A program made the translations under genes and the position numbers. Positions 36,121-47,482 of a stretch of 64,000 nt of DNA are shown piece by piece. Under the pieces are notes generated by a model. The model was not told where the DNA came from. It was given only the letters and a program-made list of their open reading frames with translations, and made no database searches. This DNA comes from Cyathus striatus (taxonomy: Eukaryota > Basidiomycota > Agaricomycetes > Agaricales > Nidulariaceae), in the NCBI GenBank assembly GCA_025738555.1, contig JAOVFP010000012.1, positions 2,356,001-2,420,000 on the forward strand, read 5' to 3'. Position 1 is the first letter of the stretch. Each line of letters starts with the position of its first letter.

Positions 36121-37789
36121 ATGACTGATGGCAATATCTCCCCAGGGGAACAACGGCCTGAGGAGTCCACTGAGGATGGACCTACCATCACCGAAATCCG
36201 ATCCAGACCACTCAACACTGGCACAGCGGCTCAGCTGCAACGGAAGACTACCAAGCGTGATGCACAGTCAGGGTCTCGAGTACTGCAAGGCACCGTGACC
36301 CTCTCTGCTGCAGAGGATAGGGGAGGAGTGCACTCCAGCGCCATCTCTGATCACTCGCCTGGGACCACTTCCGGAGTGCCTGAGTCCAGTGGGGGAGTAC
36401 CAGCAGGCACCACCCACTACGCTCCTGGTGTCTCAGCCTTTGGACCTCTCGGACAACTCTCTGGCAGCAACATCTTTGGCACCGAGTTCTCACCCACTCC
36501 TGGACCATCTGGTACCAACATCGAATCCAGATCCTCAATTCGTCCTCCCCCTCCCCCTGGAAGAGACAACAGAAAAAAAGATCCCTCTTCCTCTTGCACA
36601 AAGACTATCCCTCAGCCTACGCGACAGGCTGGATCTCAGGGCGATGAACAGCAACACACACGAGCTGGGTTTATTTTCGAACATGACCTGGTCGACAAAC
36701 TCGACAGCATCCTCAACCGCTTCCAAAAAGGGAAACTCACTAAGGACCATGCAATCGCAGCCTTTGGACGAGTCCTACCTGATTTCCAACCTGGAGATGA
36801 CTCCCCTTCCGATAGGGCATTTGCAGCCTATCTCGCAGAACTCAACAATCATCAGCGACAGGAATTGTCTTCCCAAGATCTCAGTGCAGCCTTCCTTAAT
36901 CAAACGTTTGGGGGACCACCACCCAAGCCTCAGCCCCCCCGTCAGCGCACCAGATCTCCAAGCTATGACAGCAATGTCCATGACAGTGACCCAGACAATG
37001 GAGACGACTTGCATGTCTCCAAGCGACAGCGTGTCTCTGAAGAAGAGTTTCCCTGGTACAACGACTACCTTGAGGAAGCAGATAAGCTCCATCCCGATCT
37101 CATTAAGACTCAGGAACTCCTGCGAAGTACACGCGAGGAATATCAGCAAGGCAAAGCGATCCATTGTCTGAACCTCCAACATCCCTCACTTCCCTGAGTC
37201 AGAATGGGACAATGTCCTCAAAGGGAAAGCTATCAACCTTGCAAATGTTGCCTCTGGAATCTATGCCACCTCAGCACCAGCCCCTCGCACCCAACGAGTT
37301 GGGGATCTTGAAATCACCCTTCCTGGAAGCTCCACCAGCAACAAGCAAATCACCAACAGTGGAGAGTGGCACTCCACTTGGCAGCTTGCCACCGAAGCAA
37401 TTCTCCGTGCCTTCCCTCACTGTAGAACAGAACTTGCACTCTATGGACGTTACATCACCGGCTTGTTTAGAACCGCCAATGACCTCAAAGTTATTGTCTT
37501 CGACCAAGCTGCCAGACACTATGCAGAGACTCGATATGATGTCAGACTCTGTGACTTCGAACATTTCGCCAAATGGAATTCTCATTCCTATCACCCGGTG
37601 GTGCAGACTACAATGTCGGCAGCAGCCAAGCGCAGCCTGAGAAAACAAGCACAGGTCGAACGAAATTGAGAGAAATATGCAGGAAGTTCAATTCATCCAC
37701 TGGATGCGGGTATCGAGGGAACAGATGCCGATATCAACACAAGTGTAGCAAATGTTTCAAGTCTGGGCATGGCATGGCAGACTGTAAAT
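36121..37789 (+). pseudogene. Gag-like protein of the retroelement, frameshifted
   Basis: Begins at the ATG at 36121. The first 350 residues are Pro/Ser-rich and acidic with a KRQRVSEEEFPWY-like stretch. The conserved part (FPESEWDNVLKGKAINL ... LYGRYITGLF ... YDVRLCDFEHF) continues in another frame from about 37180 and again from about 37600. It ends in a zinc knuckle-like motif (CRKFNSSTGCGYRGNRCRYQ and HKCSKCFKSGHGMADC). Two frame changes break it. It would package the RNA in an intact copy. Confidence 0.65.
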
Positions 37790-38133
37790 GAGCTTGATAA
37801 TCCCTTTGGTTTACGTCCCTCCTACCTACATGAACTTCAAAACTTTTCCCCTTCATCCTTCTCCCTTACTCCTGTGCTAGCCTACACTTATCATGCTCCC
37901 CCACTTCCTCGCCCACCTCCTGAAGTTTCCAATCACCCCTTTATTCGTTCGCTTATACACAAAAATCCAGACATCTTTAAAATCGTGACCCCCTTGCGTA
38001 TTGACCATTTTGAATCTTATCTTTCATCTCATCCTAATCGCCCTTTTGTGGACTCCTTCTGCTTAGGTCTCGTGAGGGTTTCTGGCCCTTTGCCATACAT
38101 CGCCCTGATTTCCCTCTCACCCATGATGCATCC

Positions 38134-39633
38134 ATGTACCGTCCATCACAAACTCCAGAGCAAGAGGCTTTCCTCTATGCTCAGCGTGATCTTGAAGTTG
38201 CACTTGGCAGATTCTCTCCACCCATCCCTCCTTCCTTCAAACAGGGTACTTATTCTATGCCCATCCATGCTGTTCTGAAATCGGAGGAAGGCAAGCTTCG
38301 CATGATCACCAATCACAGTGCGGGGAAATGCGCTCTGAATCTTCTCATTTCTCAGGAGGCCATTGTTGGCCGCACCCCTCTCGATTCCCTCAAGCCTCTC
38401 GCCAATTCCCTTCTTGTGCTTCATAAAAAGTTTGGTCCAGATGAACCATTGGTTCTCTTCAAATCCGATGTTAAAAGTGCCTACTGGTTGGCTCCAATGG
38501 CAAAAGAGTGGCAGCGCTTCCAGCTGACTACCTTTCCCAATGGAGATCGACACATTGATAGGTGCAATGTATTTGGGGGTCGTGGCTCGGCCCCCACCTT
38601 TATTCCTATAGTGGCCCTCACTACTTGGATTGCTGTTTTTATTCTGATGGTTGAAGTCTTCCAGTACTCTGACGACTCTTTCGGTGTCCAGCGAGCTTCC
38701 GATGTTTTGTGGTATTCCCCCTACCAGTGCTTCCTCCCCTCTGGGCAAGCTAAACTACTATCTCTTTGGGATGAGCTCGGAATTCCTCATGAACTTGCAA
38801 AACAGCTTCATAGCTCTCGACTCACGATCATTGGGTTTCTCATTGACACTGATAAACTCACTATAACTATGCCAGCAGGGAAGAAAACAGAACTCATTCA
38901 GCATATCAAAGAGTTCTGTGCACCCGGTACCATTAAGCGTTCTCTTCGTGATTTTCAACGTCTCGCTGGTTGGATTAACTGGTCCCTCAATGTCTTTCCT
39001 CTCCTCCGTCCAGGCCTCTTCTCAGTTTATCGCAAAACTGCCAATGTCAGTGACTCTGAAGATCGTATCTATGTTACAAATGAGATTCGGAGCGATCTTC
39101 ATTGGTTGCTTCGACATCTTCGTGTCGAACGGGAACTTCTCATACTTGAAGACATCACCTGGGACATGGAGTCTATTGATACGACATTCTATGTTGATGC
39201 ATCTCTCACTGGGATTGGTTTGTGGGACAATCTCTTACATGTCGGATATCACTACACCTTTCCTCCTAACTTGTTAGGCTTTGATATCTATGTTTATGAG
39301 GTCCTTGCTGTCGTTTCAGCCTTGCACCTTCTTGCCTCCTGTGTCCTCTTCACCAGGACCGTCGTCATCTTCTCAGACAGTGGTAATACAGTGTCACTTT
39401 TCAATTCTCTAAGAGCACCTGACTCATTGTTCAATCGCCTTCTAAAATTCTCGGTGGATATTCTGCTATGGGAGGAGTATCAACTACGTGTTCTTCACAT
39501 TCCTGGGGAGGTCAATCACGTTGCTGACGCACTCTCACGGCAACAGTTTCAACGGGCACTTCGTCATGATCCTGATTTGTCCCTTCATGTGTTTCAACCC
39601 CCTCAGGATGCGTTGGGGGCACTAAAAAAATGA
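38134..39633 (+). CDS. Reverse transcriptase - RNase H of the retroelement
   Basis: 499 codons open from the ATG at 38134; the homologous reading starts earlier (from about 37790, DNPFGL ... RIDHFESYL) and reaches this frame after a frame change near 38068. RT: LFKSDVKSAY (Asp 112) and the catalytic box YSDD (178-181). RNase H: YVDAS (Asp 355), YEVLAV (Glu 389), FSDSGN (Asp 415), NHVADALSR (Asp 465). The stop overlaps the next start (ATGA), suggesting coupled translation. It would copy element RNA into DNA. Confidence 0.8.
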   Translation: MYRPSQTPEQEAFLYAQRDLEVALGRFSPPIPPSFKQGTYSMPIHAVLKSEEGKLRMITNHSAGKCALNLLISQEAIVGRTPLDSLKPLANSLLVLHKKFGPDEPLVLFKSDVKSAYWLAPMAKEWQRFQLTTFPNGDRHIDRCNVFGGRGSAPTFIPIVALTTWIAVFILMVEVFQYSDDSFGVQRASDVLWYSPYQCFLPSGQAKLLSLWDELGIPHELAKQLHSSRLTIIGFLIDTDKLTITMPAGKKTELIQHIKEFCAPGTIKRSLRDFQRLAGWINWSLNVFPLLRPGLFSVYRKTANVSDSEDRIYVTNEIRSDLHWLLRHLRVERELLILEDITWDMESIDTTFYVDASLTGIGLWDNLLHVGYHYTFPPNLLGFDIYVYEVLAVVSALHLLASCVLFTRTVVIFSDSGNTVSLFNSLRAPDSLFNRLLKFSVDILLWEEYQLRVLHIPGEVNHVADALSRQQFQRALRHDPDLSLHVFQPPQDALGALKK

Positions 39634-40622
39634 TTCCCACTCTTCGTAGGTCCAGACAGCCACAATGTACCCCCTGGACCTATGAGCGCCTCCTTCAGGA
39701 ACATGCTATAACTCTTGGGTACACCATTGATCACTCAACAGCGCTTAACTACTCCAGTGCGCTCAACTCGTACATATCATTTTGTCAATCCCACCACTTT
39801 CCCCTTGATCCAACACCCGACAATCTAAGCCTCTATCTCGTGTACATGGCCGCCTCCGTTTCGGCCTCGACCTTAACCACTTACCTATCTGGTATCATAA
39901 AACTGCTCACACCTTACTTCCCAGATGCCTCCCGCTCACATAATTCAGACATCGTTCGGAACACTCTTCAGGGCTGTCGAAGGCGTCACTTTTCCCAGCC
40001 ATCTCAGAAACCCCCCCTTCTCCTGAACACCTTGACCACTATTTGTCATTCCATCTACCCCTCTGCTGACCACGACCAGCTACTGTGTCTTGCCATTTTG
40101 GTGTCGGGTTTTTATGCACTTCTCCGACTGGGTGAGCTCGTATGCCCTGATGACCCAGCACTTAGAAACTTCAAAAAGTTCCCATCACGGCTCTCCGTTG
40201 CCTTTCCTGGCAACTATTCTTATCAATTCCGCCTCCCCACACACAAGTCTGACAAGACCTTTGAAGGTGATCTTGTTGTTGTTCAGCGCCTTTTCACCCA
40301 TGGGCCTGACCCTCTAGTTATCTTCAAGCGCTATCTATGTTCGCGTGACGAACGCTTTCCATATCATCGTCTACTCTGGCTTCGTTTTGATGGTTCTCCA
40401 CCTACCAGAGCCTTCTTTCTCTCGTTCCTACATCGGTTTGCCGGGGACTCTTACTCAGGACACTCCCTACGGTCTGGAGGGGCGACTGCTCTGGCTGAGC
40501 ATGGCTTCCCGCACTCCTCCATACAGCAGATCGGCCGCTGGAGTTCGGATACTTTCCGGATTTACATTCGGAAACATCCCACTCTGATTGCTTCCCTTCA
40601 CTTGCCACGTGAGCAACGTTGA
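39630..40622 (+). CDS. Tyrosine recombinase of the retroelement
   Basis: 330 codons, open. Phage-integrase fold residues are in order: Arg 166 in YALLRLGEL, His 278 and Arg 281 in GHSLRSGG, Trp 304 in IGRWSS (the second His/Trp position), and nucleophile Tyr 312 in FRIYIRKHP. The N-terminal part resembles a core-binding SAM-like domain (YSSALNSYISFC). It would insert the DNA copy by site-specific recombination without the staggered cuts of DDE integrases. Starts 4 bases before the end of the RT frame. Confidence 0.85.
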   Translation: MIPTLRRSRQPQCTPWTYERLLQEHAITLGYTIDHSTALNYSSALNSYISFCQSHHFPLDPTPDNLSLYLVYMAASVSASTLTTYLSGIIKLLTPYFPDASRSHNSDIVRNTLQGCRRRHFSQPSQKPPLLLNTLTTICHSIYPSADHDQLLCLAILVSGFYALLRLGELVCPDDPALRNFKKFPSRLSVAFPGNYSYQFRLPTHKSDKTFEGDLVVVQRLFTHGPDPLVIFKRYLCSRDERFPYHRLLWLRFDGSPPTRAFFLSFLHRFAGDSYSGHSLRSGGATALAEHGFPHSSIQQIGRWSSDTFRIYIRKHPTLIASLHLPREQR

Positions 40623-40709
40623 CGCTTTACTTTAGTTTTCTACATCTTGCCTTCCTTTCCTCTCTTTTTCTTTCATTCACACTTTTGTTTGCCATTTGCT
40701 TGCCTCTTC

Positions 40710-40714
<5 letters not shown>

Positions 40715-40771
<57 letters not shown>
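40715..40771 (+). repeat. 57-A tract at the 3' end of the retroelement
   Basis: An unbroken A run 92 bases after the recombinase stop, followed by c and six more A. It looks like a captured poly-A tail. Confidence 0.85.
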
Positions 40772-40772
<1 letters not shown>

Positions 40773-40778
40773 AAAAAA

Positions 40779-41606
40779 CTTCCTAATACCGTAATAGCCA
40801 ATCAATTTTTTCCTATTCCTTTTTTCAAAATTTCACCGTCATTGTTATTCAAATTTTACCTTTACATACGCGTCTGCTCTCTACGTTACATGTGCAAATA
40901 CATTTTCTCAGTCGGTGTCGGTGTCGAGGTGCATCACGTTATCGGATGTCACCTCCCCACAGGCCGCTCCTAAATTTCTCGGTGCGATTATCCTCGATTG
41001 CATCGAAACATTTTGACATTCGGCACTTCAAGATTTTAAGTGTTACATATTGTAATTTTCGGCATGTCAAGTATTTTTATTGTTACATGTAGTTTTAAAA
41101 TCAAAGTAATGTTGCCTAGCGAATAAATGGTAGAGTAAGTAGTGTTTCTATGATGAATGTTGCCTGTAGTGTCGTACGTATGACTGCTGGTTCAAATCCC
41201 CTCAGTATGCAATTATTTTACTCCTTTGAATATCGTAACCAGTCATTGGCCATTAAAACACAAGCATTGAATACATATTCAATCAAGTAATTAAGGTACA
41301 TCAAACTACGCTAACGTTCTACAATAACTTGTATGGTAGTTAGTGACAATGCAGACCTTAAAAATGATACTTTTTGAAGGAGACAAAAATTATGGGAAAA
41401 TTCGGCATTTCTATTTCAGATGCGTTACTTACCCTTAAATTTCGGCATACCCGGCAGGTGCGTTATGTGTTACTGCCGAATTGATTGTGTTAGTACAGTA
41501 GAACTTGTTTTTTCGCTCTCGTAGCCTTTCAATCTTTTGGATTTTTTCGACCCGCAGACTTTGCACCTCTTGGCGCTTACATAAAGGTGCTGGATCAGAC
41601 TGTCCT
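40779..41606. other. Remainder of the insertion; no gene
   Basis: AT-rich. It contains a tRNA-like stretch at 41120-41208 with a perfect B box (ggttcaaatcc, 41187-41197) but no full tRNA fold, and small direct repeats around aagtatttttattgttacatg (41035-41090). Probably SINE and other element debris. Confidence 0.4.
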
Positions 41607-41735
41607 CTACCTTACTATTAGACCGTCCATCTCAAATTTATTTTTGCTGTTGCTTTTTCGATCTTCTGTGTGTTCTTTCTTCGGAATGGTTTGTTTTATT
41701 ATTATTCATGTGGATCTGGCTTCAATCAGAAATGT
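41607..41735 (+). repeat. Kinesin copy B 3' flank after the insertion
   Basis: Matches 20150-20270 downstream of kinesin copy A (ccgtccatctcaa, tcggaatg, attcatgtggatctgg). With 35573 it brackets the 6 kb insertion. Confidence 0.65.
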
Positions 41736-41739
41736 AATT

Positions 41740-43348
41740 CTAGTATGTTTGTATGTAGTCGCTGATATTTAGGACCTCTTGCATTAATACATCGCTATTC
41801 TCTGTTCCAGCATATTCTTCCAAGATGTGGGCGAAACAGTTATCATAATCTTTCCACATTGTTCTACCGGTGCTTTTCAAAATGTCTGCAATCTCCTCAC
41901 GATAGCGCCGGGGCACATACAACTCCCATATCAATGTTCTAGGGTCCTTACGCCACTCGATGCCTTCAACAAAAGAGCAGAATTCAAGTTGAGAAAAGAA
42001 ACGTGAAGTGGTATCCTGGAGCAACTTCTGTTGCCATGTCAGATCCCAGAAAGGGTAATTGTGACGATTGTATTTTCCCGATGGCGTTATAAATCGGAGA
42101 GAGTGTAGATTCGAAAGTGGTTCATGTGTTTTTAATGCTCTTTCCAAGGTCTGTAATTGTTGTTAAATTTAGATTCTGACAGAAGAACTGAAAACATACT
42201 TGTGTAAAGGTGTTTCTTTCATAAGCAGCGGACGACCCGAGGCCGAACAATATCGAAAGAGATCGTAGGTTAGGGCATTCATTCCAGAGTGCGGGTTTGT
42301 TGAAGAAGCGCATTGGTATTTTTAACATTCGAATATTTGTTTAATTCTCTTGTAGTGCGTCTTCTATATTTGCAGGAAACATCGAATAATCCCTTATTAT
42401 GATCTCTTCGAACGGACTATTTGAGCGAACAAGATGTACAAGAAAACGGCCTGTAGAGGTATTCAAGCTGATGCGCTTCAAGTTGAGAAGAACTTGAAGA
42501 CTCCGGTCCGGGACCGCTGAGAATCCCTCTTCCTTGCGCACCCATAACTCATCCATATTGAGATCCTGAAGAAACGGTATGCGCATAAATGACTTCAGTA
42601 ATGTATTAAATTGATCTTCATTGATTCTTGATGGTAGAAAATGGAGGGTCTTCAGCTGAAATTGATCCCCTTGACTTGAAATGTAGGATATAAAATCGAC
42701 ATATGACACTGATAGAGTTTTGAAATGAGTCTTGTCGATGTATTTTAATAGACATTGCTTCATCGCATCGTTGTCGCAACACCCGAATTCGTCCAGCTTC
42801 AAACTTGATAATCTCCGTAAAACGTTTTCAGAAAGGTTGGGAATAAGAACGCATTTAGGTCCAAATGTTAAGGAACGAAGATGTGGGAGTTTGATAATAC
42901 ATTTCACAGCCCTTTCGTCTATCGCGATTCTATTGAAGCTAAGAATTTCCACGTTTTCGATGAGAGGGATAACTTCCACATATATTGTGGCTAAAGATTT
43001 GACTTCCGGGCTCGAAGATTCTAAGCAGCTGCTCGATGACGATATGCGGAACTCTTTTACGAACAAAGCCCGTGAGACAGCTGGCTCTTGCCTTTCGATC
43101 AAGGAACGACAAAACATTGCATAGGTGGGTGCAATTGGCTTTTCGTCGGGCCATATATTAAATTCCAGGGAATGATATATGCCAGGTAATGCTAACATTC
43201 GGAAAAAAGTGCACACTTGTGCCAGGTTCAAAAATGCGCGTTTAGATTCCGTTGCGTTAATGTCATCATTTGGAGTAAGATAGCGGAAGATATGGATGTA
43301 GATCTCGTTGCCGATGGGCGAAAGCGCCCGCGACCCATTCTTACGCAC
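41740..43348 (-). pseudogene. F-box-like protein with leucine-rich tail, one in-frame stop
   Basis: Two exons (43348-42200 and 42150-41740) join in frame to 519 residues plus stop. The N-terminus (IGNEIYIHIFRYLTPND) is an F-box, the Skp1-binding module of SCF ubiquitin ligases. The rest is a long Leu-rich region (LPHLRSLTFGP, SSLKLDEF, LKTLHFLP, LQVLLNLKRISL) such as basidiomycete F-box proteins use for substrate binding. A TAA (42343-42341) lies in frame between QEN and TNIRMLKIP; CAA to TAA would restore the family reading. If the stop is real the product is a 335-residue truncated protein. Otherwise the gene looks sound. Confidence 0.7.
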
Positions 43349-43755
43349 TGGACCTGAGGACTGTTTAGATCAGGCAGCTATGGTGTAGAGATATTAGGAT
43401 ACTTACTGTTCCAAATGATAGACATATATGCGTACAGGCAGGATAAGTAACAGAAGTAGAGGAAAGTGGTGGACGATGCAAGAGTCGTTGAAGTTGTGAC
43501 GCAGGCAGTGTGCTCTCTGTAGCTGCAATATTTATACAAGCCGTGAGCGATTCGGCTCGAGCCACTGGTACTGTTATACAAATTGGTGCATTATTCCAAC
43601 TATAGACAATCGGCTTTGATACAGCTCTCGCTAGACCCTGGCGACCCCATAAGTAGTTCTATCTGACACGGTCATTTGAATGTGACATGTGCACGAGTAA
43701 TGGACAATGAGCCAAAATGATCTGTTCGACACAAAAATACAATACAATGCTATTA
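43349..43755. other. F-box promoter side and left flank of the mariner insertion
   Basis: No supportable gene. If the mariner entered the GFA gene's last intron, the missing last GFA exon should lie here, but I could not recognise it. Confidence 0.4.
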
Positions 43756-44873
43756 TAGCTGCTGAATGATGTAGCACCGAAGTTGACAGCACACACAGCT
43801 GAATTGATCGGCCTAGTGCTGCCGAGTCTCAAGCCAACCAACTGGTTCACCTCCCCTCCACCACCCCACTCGGCACTAGCTCTGTCTCGCTCTCGAGGAT
43901 GGAGGGCCTTAAGCTTCACTCTACCCACTACATTCTGTCTTCATGCCTGGAATCCGACGCTTCATCTCCCGCGATGTCAAGAACATAGTTATCCGAATGG
44001 ACGAGGAAGGTGTTCCTAGGACTGACATTCGGCGGTTCACAGGCGTTGCAGAGTCCACAGCGACGCATGCTTGCGCTGTATCGAAGAACAGGTAATGTGG
44101 AGAATATTCCACTTGAACGAGGCAGGAAACGGATTCTGAGTGGCTTAGATGCAGCTGTAAGTATCTAATTATGCGCATCTCAGTCATTCTGTAATGATCC
44201 AAATGATACTTAGTTCCTCGAGGCATGTATTCAGCGACGCCCCGACATCATGCTCAAAGAGCTTCAAACTGAACTTAATGCGACCTGTGGGCTTTCTGTT
44301 GTGTTATCAGCGATACAACGTACTTTACAGCTCCGCATATACACAAGGAAAAGGTAATGTAAATGACAACTACATGTTATGATGTGTCTTATGTTGTTTT
44401 AGGTACAACGTCCTGCACATGAATGTAATGAAGAACAATGGTCAGAATATAGACTTCGAATCGGTACCTTGTACGAAGCTGAACAGCTCGTTTTTGTCGA
44501 CGAAAGCCACCTGAATAGGTTTTCTCCGTATTGAGAGTATGGATGGGCTTTGAATGGATGGAGAGCATCGAAACGTGATTTTTTCATACACGGCCAGCGG
44601 TACGTGTGCTGTACATATGTCCATTATGATCTGAGCAACTTATGTTCCTGTATATACTCAATGCTGCCCGCTCTTTCTCTTGATGACATTCTGTATCTCG
44701 ACGTTTTCAAAAACTCGGTCGCTGCTGAGAGATTCTCGCATTTTATTGAAGGCTTACTTGGTCAAATGAATCGTTTCCCACTGCGCAACTCATTAATTAT
44801 AATAGATAATGTGCGAATCCACAAGTCCCCAGGTGTGCATGAAACAATAGAAGAACGGTGCGGCTACATTTGT

Positions 44874-47035
44874 AGGAGTGGTTTAGTCATCAGGAAATAT
44901 CTCATTGGCCAATTTAGAGTAATAAGTATTATAAGCAATACCCTTACTTTAAATTTGCTAAACTCCGCTTATTTCTTTATCTTATTCAAGCTTTTTATTT
45001 CCAGTTAGGACAGAATAAGTAAAGGCATTACCTTAAAATTACTAAACTTCACTTATTATTTACCTTATTCAATATTTTTATTTCTGGTTAGGACACAATA
45101 AGTAAAAGGCATACTAGAGACTGGCTAAATTGTATTCATACTCAGATAAATTTGCACATCATTGTATTGGTGTATGTTTTCATCAAGTTTCCATGCCTGT
45201 TTCAGGCACTTAGCTTCTGTGGAAAAGAGTTATTTTATTTTCAATGTAATTCTAGGAGTGGATAAGTACATGAAGTGAGTACAAAATATCAATTAAATAT
45301 TGCAAGTCAACAAGAAGTTGCGACTTCGTTGCGACTTCATAACAGCGTCGTAAGTCATTTAAAACCCCGCCCAGGGCTCTCTCGGACCGATCATGTGACT
45401 TGCCATGTTAACACGCCAGCATGTTTGCAACACGTCAGTGTTTCAGGGTTTGAACTTCAACTTTGCCTCAACCATCCATTCAACTATCTCTTGCTCCGCT
45501 TCTGCTTCTCCCCCCTCTCTCTTGGGTTCTCCACATACAAGAGGGACTTGTACTGTGAGTCATCTCTCAGCTGCATGGTGGGCTCATGTCTTTCTCAGTG
45601 CCTGCATCCTCGGTGCCTGTCTCTCTCAGTCTCAGTCTCTCTCAATGTCATGTCATCAATTCCGCGCTCACCTCAACATCTACACTACATTGCTCAGTGC
45701 TCAAGGCACACATTGTCACCAGGTAAGGTAGACAACTTTCATAACCAAATAATGTCATGTGATTAGCATGACACATCCGAAAAAGGCAATTTTTGCGGAA
45801 GTTATACTAATTAGTAGAATAACTTTACAACTGGACATCACCTCGCAAATCTGGCTCTAGGAAATTTTTGGTAGTAGTATATTACACATATATGTGTTTT
45901 TATTTTGTGATAAAACACTGTGCAGAGAAACTGGTAGTAGAATCAGTGTTGTAGCTACAGTGTTGAGCATGGAAATGGTGAATGAAAGTCGCGTTGTGTC
46001 ATCAATATCCTCAAATATTATTTGGTAATGCCACAGAGAAAGAGATCAATTCGAACAGCACTTGGGAATCTCATGTGAAGATGTACTTGAGAAGAATGCA
46101 TTGGCTGCATTGGAGTCCATACCTTTGCAGACAATGTGATGATTTGCAAACAAATCTCTTTGGTTTATGGATGCATATGAAAGGGAGTTAAATGGAAGGC
46201 AGGCAGCATAAGCTGCACAGGTATACCATGGACATTGTGTCCTTCCAGATGAACTTATGGAAGAGCTTGAGAAGGCAAATGTCGTCTAGTTGTCTCATGC
46301 AAAGATTGATCATCACAGTTCTCAGTGATAACCAAGTGATTGATCACTGATTTGGAACAAAAACAAGAAAATAGAACTTCTTGCTGAGCAGGTGCCCAAA
46401 AATTATAAAACTTTGTGGATGTGTTCTATTCATTTGTATATACTATTTCCTAGAGCTATTATTTTCATAATGTATCATATAACTGCTCTAATAACTTATT
46501 CATATCGTCTGTTATTTTCACTGTCTCCCTTGTAGCTACCTGTTGAATGTGGAATTAAGGAGTATGCTGAGAAACACTAGTAGGTTTTCCATTTCCACTG
46601 GGGAAGGTGAGGGGAATTGCATGTGGTGGTATACTAGGTGCTGGTTATGGTATTGTTCATGCTAGTTATTATGTAGTTGCATGTATGTCCTAAATTAATT
46701 AATTCTATTTTGAATCTATGCAGAACATAAGTGAATGAGTGTATTTAAAGTATTCTAATTCAAGCAAATAAGTAGCCAAATCCATCCTAATGTTGTATGG
46801 TAAGTATCTATGTGCTACATATTAAAACCTAATATTATCTAAACTGAACTAATACTACCTTATAACTTATTCAATAAGGGAGGGGGTAAGTTTATTTAGC
46901 TAATTCTCCTTATTGAACTTATTGTCACTTATTATGTCTTTTTCGGTGCATATATTAGCTAAAAATCCGCTAATATTGCTAATATTGCCATTGAGGTATT
47001 TCCTGATGCTAGGCCTTGCTAAAACTTGATTTGTA
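44874..47035. mobile_element. 2.2 kb element nested in the mariner transposase
   Basis: Splits the transposase between codons that would otherwise join (tgcgg | aatgcgacttg). Subterminal inverted repeats: catcaggaaatatctcattggc (44888-44909) pairs with 46987-47008. The target duplication is unclear (gcgg against gtgg). Around 46040-46290 one frame reads FEQHLGISCEDVLEKNALAA ... MDAYERELNG ... HGHCVLPDELMEELEKANVV with stops, resembling transposase C-termini common in agaricomycetes; I cannot name the family. 44941-45115 holds a tandem duplication of about 85-90 bp. Confidence 0.6.
44941..45115 (+). repeat. Tandem duplication near the left end of the nested element
   Basis: Two units share ccttactttaaatt/ccttaaaatt, cttattcaa, tttttatttc, gttaggaca and aataagtaaa. 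AT-rich, non-coding. Confidence 0.6.
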
Positions 47036-47482
47036 GTGGAATGCGACTTGAATTTCTCCCCTCATACTCGCCAGATCTCAATCCAATCGAAGAAGCATTT
47101 TCTTACATCAAGGCATGGCTTCACTCCAATTGTGGCTATGTTCTCGGCAAGCTCACAGGGGAGGATACTGCAGATCCGTATGCAATGATATAGGATGCTA
47201 CATTTAATGTTAACACTTGTAAAGGCGGAAGGGTAGTTTAGTCACTGCGGCTACATGTAAATAGTAATCATATGTTCAGTGAAATATTTGCTACCCCTCA
47301 ATCCCTTCGCTTTCTTCAGTGAAACCACAGGCGTTATTCCACCAGTCCCCATGGCATCATATACTTCTTGAGGGATACAGTAGTCGCTAGCGCCGCCATG
47401 TCCCTGGTCCGGGATGGATGAGCCGATCAATTCAGCTGTGTGTGCTGTCAACTTCGGTGCTACATCATTCAGCAAACAGCTG

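Larger units (their letters stand above)
35783..40778 (+). mobile_element. Tyrosine-recombinase retroelement (DIRS/Ngaro-like) with 3' poly-A
   Basis: In order: two tandem 5' repeats, a gag-like region with CCHC-type finger, reverse transcriptase and RNase H, a tyrosine recombinase, a short 3' UTR and a 57-A tract. RT, RNase H and recombinase in that order define the DIRS/Ngaro group, which is common in agaricomycetes. I could not find split direct or inverted terminal repeats of the usual DIRS or Ngaro kind; instead there are 5' tandem repeats and a poly-A end. It lies within the insertion in kinesin copy B, on the plus strand. Confidence 0.75.
43943..47260 (+). pseudogene. Mariner-type DDE transposase, disrupted
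   Basis: N-terminus MPGIRRFISRDVKNIVIRMD and PRTDIRRFTG (HTH), then RRMLALYRRTGNVENIPLER in a shifted frame. Exons are separated by about 50-nt introns. Catalytic core: FVDESHLNRF (first Asp), LIIIDNVRIHKS (second Asp) and, after a 2.2 kb insertion, LPSYSPDLNPIEEAFSYIKA (third acid). Breaks: a frame change near 44060; TGA in place of a CGA after RFSPY (44532); the nested insertion inside EERCG/MRLEF; TAG in place of TGG after DPYAMI (about 47190); a final frame change and TAG for TGG before FSHCGYM. Dead copy. Confidence 0.8.
43756..47482 (+). mobile_element. Mariner element inserted in a GFA gene
   Basis: The ends are inverted: (t/c)agctg then ctgaatgatgtagcaccg and agttgacagcacacacagct, about 55-60 bp (43756-43813 and the complement of 47422-47482). 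TA lies outside each end (43754-43755, 47483-47484), the Tc1/mariner target duplication. It contains a decayed DDE transposase and a nested element at 44874-47035. Confidence 0.75.

Noticed and set aside
36248..36601. Minus-strand open frames opposite the gag region
   Set aside because: Mirrors of a Pro/Ser-rich coding strand; no independent support.
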